A stretch of 64,000 bases of DNA, taken from Nocardia speluncae NBRC 108251. GTDB lineage: Bacteria > Actinomycetota > Actinomycetes > Mycobacteriales > Mycobacteriaceae. A program made the translations under genes and the position numbers. The stretch lies in contig NZ_BDBZ01000018.1 in assembly GCF_001613245.1 (NCBI RefSeq), forward strand, positions 150,981 to 214,980. The letters run 5' to 3'. The notes under the pieces were generated by a model. That model was not told the DNA's origin, made no database searches, and saw only the letters and a list, made by a program, of their open reading frames with translations. Numbering within the stretch: the first letter of the stretch is position 1; each line of letters opens with the position of its first letter. Below, piece by piece: positions 60,508 to 64,000 of the stretch.

Positions 60508-63500
60508 TCAGCTGGTGGGTTCGAACGCCTCATCGATGATCTCGGCCTGCTCCACCGCGTGCACCTTGCTCGAACCCGAGGACGGGGCCGACATGGCGCG
60601 GCGCGAGATACGGCGCAGGCGGCCCAGCCGCTGCGGCAGCAGTTCCGGCAGGTTCAGGCCGTAGAACGGCCAGGCACCCTGGTTCGCCGGCTCCTCCTGC
60701 ACCCACGCGATATCGGTGGCGTTGCTGTAGCGCTCCAGCGCCTCGTTCAACCGGAACTTCGGCATCGGGTAGAGCTGCTCCACCCGCACGATGGCGACAT
60801 CGTCACGCTTACGCTTCGCCTTCGCGGCGGCCAGCTCGTAGTAGAGCTTGCCGCTGGTCAACAGGATGCGCTTGACCGCGGCGCGGTCGCCGACGCCCTG
60901 CTCGTAGGTGGGCTCGTCGAATACCGAGCGGAACTTGGACTCGGTGAAATCCTTCAGATCGCTGACCACGGCCTTGTTGCGCAGCATCGACTTCGGAGTG
61001 AAGACGATCAGCGGGCGGCGGATACCGTCCAGCGAATGCCGGCGCAGCAGGTGGAAGTAGTTCGCCGGCGTGGACGGCATGGCGACCGTCATCGACCCCT
61101 CCGCGCACAACTGCAGGAAGCGCTCGATCCGGCCGGAGGTGTGGTCGGGCCCCTGGCCTTCGTGCCCGTGCGGCAGCAGCAGCACGACCTCCGACAGCTG
61201 ACCCCATTTCGCCTCACCGGACGAGATGAACTCGTCGATGATCGACTGGGCACCGTTGACGAAATCGCCGAACTGCGCCTCCCACAGGACCAGCGCCTCC
61301 GGATTACCCAGCGAATAGCCGTACTCGAAACCGACGGCGGCGAACTCACTCAGCGCCGAATCGTGCACCGCGAACCAGCCCGGGTTGGCGCTGTCGATGT
61401 TGTGCAGCGGGGTGTACTCGGCAGCGGTCTTGCGGTCGATGATCACCGAATGTCGCTGGGTGAAGGTGCCGCGACGGGAATCCTGCCCGGTCAAGCGGAC
61501 TGCGCGACCCTCGTCGATCAGCGTGCCGAAGGCGAGCAACTCGGCGAACGCCCAGTCGACCTTGCCTTCGTAGGCCATTTCACGGCGCTTCTCCAGCACC
61601 GGCTGCACCCGAGGATGCACGCTGAAACCATCCGGCACGTTGATGAACGCGTCGCCGATCCGTTGCAGCACCGATTTATCGACTGCGGTGAGCACGGTGG
61701 ACGGAACCTGCTGGGTGTCCTCCACCGATTCACTCGGCTCCGGGGGATATTTCTCCAGCTCACGGACCTCATTGAAGACCCGCTCCAGCTGCCCCTGGTA
61801 GTCGCGCAGCGCGTCCTCGGCCTCTTTCATCGAGATATCACCGCGGCCGATCAGGCTTTCGGTGTAGCTCTTGCGCACGCTGCGCTTGGCGTCGATGACG
61901 TCGTACATGTACGGCTGGGTCATCTTCGGGTCGTCGCCCTCGTTGTGACCGCGGCGGCGGTAGCAGATGAGGTCGATGACGACGTCCTTGCGGAACTTCT
62001 GCCGGAAATCCACTGCCAGGCGGGCCACCCAATCGCAGGCTTCGGGATCGTCGCCGTTGACATGGAAGATGGGGGCGCCGATGAACTTGGCGATATCGGT
62101 GGAGTATTCGGTGGAGCGGCTGTTCTCCGGCGCGGTGGTGAAGCCGATCTGGTTGTTCACCACGATATGGATGGTGCCGCCCACGCGGTAACCACGCAGA
62201 CCGGACAGGTTCAGGGTTTCGGCGACCACACCCTGCCCGGCGAACGCGGCGTCACCGTGCAGCATCAGCGGTATGACCGAGAAGCCCTCTTCGTCGTCGC
62301 CCTTGTCGAGCAGATCCTGCTTGGCGCGCACCAGCCCCTCGAGGACGGGGTCGACCGCTTCCAGATGCGACGGGTTCGCAGTCAGCGAGACCTCGATCTC
62401 GTTGTCGCCGAACATCTGCAGATAGGTGCCGCGGGCACCGAGGTGGTACTTCACATCGCCCGAGCCGTGCGTGGCGGCCGGGTTCATATTGCCCTCGAAC
62501 TCGGTGAAGATCTTCGAGTAGGGCTTGCCGACAATATTGGCCAGCACATTGAGCCGGCCGCGGTGCGGCATGCCGATCACGACCTCGTCGAGCGAATACT
62601 CGGCGCACTGGTCGATCACGGCGTCCATCATCGGGATGACCGATTCGGCGCCCTCCAGCGAGAACCGCTTCTGGCCGACGTACTTGGTCTGCAGGAACGT
62701 TTCGAACGCCTCGGCCGCGTTGAGCCGGTTCAGGATGTATTTCTGCTGGGCGACCGTCGGCTTCACATGCTTCTGCTCGACCCGGTCCTGGATCCACTTC
62801 AGCTGTTCGGGTTCCAGTATGTGGGTGTATTCCACACCCACATGCCGGCAGTAGGCCTCACGCAGCACCGACAGCACATCGCGCAGCTTCATCCGTTCCT
62901 CGCCGTGGAAACCACCGACGTTGAACTCGCGGTCGAGGTCCCACAGCGTCAGGCCGTGCTGGATGACGTCCAGGTCGGGATGGCTCTGGAACTTCTCCTT
63001 GACCAGGCGCAGCGGATCGGTATCCGCCATCAGGTGCCCGCGGTTGCGGTAGGCCGCGATCATCTCGAGCACCCGGGTGCTCTTGTCGACCCCGCGCTCC
63101 TGGATATCCTTGCGCCAGCGGATCGGCTCGTACGGCACACCCAAGCCGTGGAAGATCTCGTCGTAGAACTCGTCGGCGATGAGCAGCTTGTGGACGGTGC
63201 GCAGGAAATCACCGGATTCCGCGCCCTGGATGATGCGGTGATCGTAGGTCGAGGTCAGCGTCATGAGCTTGCCGATACCGACCTCGGCGATCCGTTCGTC
63301 GCTCATCCCCTGGAACTCGGCCGGATACTCCATGGCGCCCGCGCCGATGATCGCGCCCTGCCCCTGCATGAGCCGCGGTACGGAATGCACGGTGCCGATG
63401 GTGCCCGGGTTGGTCAGGGAGATGGTGACCCCGCTGAAATCCTCGGCGGTCAGTTTGCCGTCACGGGCGCGCCGGACGATGTCCTCGTAGGCGGTGTGGA

Positions 63501-64000
63501 ACTGGGCGAAGTTCATTGCTTCGCAGCCCTTGATGGCCGCGACCACGAGGGTGCGGTTGCCGTCCTTGCCCGGTAGGTCGATGGCCAGGCCCAGGTTGGT
63601 GTGGGCGGGGGTCACCGCATTCGGCTTCCCGTCGACCTCGGCGAAATGCCGGTTCATGTTCGGGAAGGCCTTCACGGCCTGCACGATCGCGTAACCGAGC
63701 AGATGGGTGAACGAAATCTTCCCGCCGCGGGTCCGGGCGAGGTGGTTGTTGATGACGATCCGGTTGTCGATCATCAGTTTGGCCGGTACGGCCCGCACGC
63801 TGGTGGCGGTCGGGATGGCCAGCGACGCCGACATGTTCTTGGCGACCGCCGCGGCGGCACCGCGCAGCACCTTCTTCTCCTCGGTGGCCGAGGGTTTCGG
63901 TGCGCCCGAGGTAGGGGCGGCGTTGGAGGTGGGCGCCGGAGTGGTCTTCGGCGTGCGCTGCTGCGCGGTCGCGGAGGCTTTCGCGGCGGCGGCGGGCGCG
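60508..64000 (-). CDS. kgd: Multifunctional 2-oxoglutarate decarboxylase/dehydrogenase E1-E2 fusion (Kgd/SucA), 5' end outside window
   Basis: Central TCA enzyme of mycolate-forming actinobacteria. It joins a succinyltransferase-like domain to the thiamine-dependent E1. About 1164 residues are visible on the minus strand and the frame is open at the window edge; only the N-terminal part is missing. The acyltransferase part has LTSTYDHRIIQGAESGDFLR. The E1 part shows GMPHRGRLNVLANIVGKP, HGDAAFAGQGVVAETLNL (ThDP/Mg), VNNQIGFTT and YRRRGHNEGDDP. It ends SGSSKVHAVEQAEIIDEAF as in the M. tuberculosis protein (Rv1248c). Activity there is controlled by the FHA protein GarA. Confidence 0.96.
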   Translation of the reverse strand, partial: APAAAAKASATAQQRTPKTTPAPTSNAAPTSGAPKPSATEEKKVLRGAAAAVAKNMSASLAIPTATSVRAVPAKLMIDNRIVINNHLARTRGGKISFTHLLGYAIVQAVKAFPNMNRHFAEVDGKPNAVTPAHTNLGLAIDLPGKDGNRTLVVAAIKGCEAMNFAQFHTAYEDIVRRARDGKLTAEDFSGVTISLTNPGTIGTVHSVPRLMQGQGAIIGAGAMEYPAEFQGMSDERIAEVGIGKLMTLTSTYDHRIIQGAESGDFLRTVHKLLIADEFYDEIFHGLGVPYEPIRWRKDIQERGVDKSTRVLEMIAAYRNRGHLMADTDPLRLVKEKFQSHPDLDVIQHGLTLWDLDREFNVGGFHGEERMKLRDVLSVLREAYCRHVGVEYTHILEPEQLKWIQDRVEQKHVKPTVAQQKYILNRLNAAEAFETFLQTKYVGQKRFSLEGAESVIPMMDAVIDQCAEYSLDEVVIGMPHRGRLNVLANIVGKPYSKIFTEFEGNMNPAATHGSGDVKYHLGARGTYLQMFGDNEIEVSLTANPSHLEAVDPVLEGLVRAKQDLLDKGDDEEGFSVIPLMLHGDAAFAGQGVVAETLNLSGLRGYRVGGTIHIVVNNQIGFTTAPENSRSTEYSTDIAKFIGAPIFHVNGDDPEACDWVARLAVDFRQKFRKDVVIDLICYRRRGHNEGDDPKMTQPYMYDVIDAKRSVRKSYTESLIGRGDISMKEAEDALRDYQGQLERVFNEVRELEKYPPEPSESVEDTQQVPSTVLTAVDKSVLQRIGDAFINVPDGFSVHPRVQPVLEKRREMAYEGKVDWAFAELLAFGTLIDEGRAVRLTGQDSRRGTFTQRHSVIIDRKTAAEYTPLHNIDSANPGWFAVHDSALSEFAAVGFEYGYSLGNPEALVLWEAQFGDFVNGAQSIIDEFISSGEAKWGQLSEVVLLLPHGHEGQGPDHTSGRIERFLQLCAEGSMTVAMPSTPANYFHLLRRHSLDGIRRPLIVFTPKSMLRNKAVVSDLKDFTESKFRSVFDEPTYEQGVGDRAAVKRILLTSGKLYYELAAAKAKRKRDDVAIVRVEQLYPMPKFRLNEALERYSNATDIAWVQEEPANQGAWPFYGLNLPELLPQRLGRLRRISRRAMSAPSSGSSKVHAVEQAEIIDEAFEPTS

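Overview
The window is high-GC actinobacterial DNA. Gene content and order follow the Mycobacterium tuberculosis stretch Rv1187-Rv1248c (compared from memory), but with a DHA2 efflux pump, a MymA-like operon, paired ABC exporters and a two-component system added. This points to a mycolate-forming member of the Mycobacteriales, most likely Nocardia or a close Nocardiaceae relative. I cannot fix the species. No rRNA, tRNA, CRISPR array, insertion sequence or prophage was seen.

Layout. 1-2.5 kb: proline catabolism (pruA, cut by the window edge, and pruB). 2.6-5.8 kb: an MpaB-family oxygenase divergent from a TetR regulator around a clear dyad operator, then fadD36. 5.9-10.5 kb: lysine/diaminopimelate genes dapD and dapE (divergent), a LOG-family gene, folP2 and gpgS. 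10.7-12.4 kb: two lineage-specific genes, a membrane protein with an acidic tail and an HTH protein. 12.4-16 kb: the envelope-stress group sigE-rseA-htrA-tatB on the minus strand. 16-20.4 kb: an O-methyltransferase, a TetR regulator with a perfect operator, and a two-gene ABC exporter. 20.5-23 kb: glgC/glgA for glycogen and maltose-1-phosphate. 23-27 kb: truncated haemoglobin, an rRNA-methyltransferase-like protein, a 55-residue DUF3117 protein, tagA, a DivIVA-like membrane protein and mrp. 27-29.5 kb: two paralogous lytic transglycosylases. 29.6-35 kb: DUF1003 plus an MgtE-like regulator, a CitE-like lyase, two small proteins, and corA divergent from a PHP phosphoesterase. 36.5-39 kb: malic enzyme with a strong terminator and an orphan OpuAC-type lipoprotein. 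39-43 kb: DHA2 efflux pump and a patatin/HAD-PlsC lipid operon. 43.4-49.4 kb: a MymA-like set (Baeyer-Villiger monooxygenase, SDR, esterase, acyl-CoA ligase) divergent from a TetR gene. 49.4-54 kb: a heterodimeric ABC exporter pair with an esterase. 54.5-58.4 kb: a NarL-type two-component system, and a hydrolase with MerR. 58.5-64 kb: an F420-type oxidoreductase, a Uma2 protein and the 3' part of kgd/sucA.

Two features run through the window. First, many genes start at an ATG/GTG lying 6-8 nt after a TANNNT -10 hexamer, the signature of leaderless transcripts, which decides many start codons. Second, relative to M. tuberculosis the block from tatB to the DivIVA-like gene (about 12.4-25.7 kb) is inverted as a unit between gpgS and mrp.

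Most of the window is housekeeping or conserved envelope and central-carbon metabolism. The best candidates for less-described biology are the TetR-controlled MymA-like operon, the patatin/HAD-PlsC pair, the transporter-less MgtE/DUF1003 pair, and the tandem repeat that copies the 3' end of sigE.
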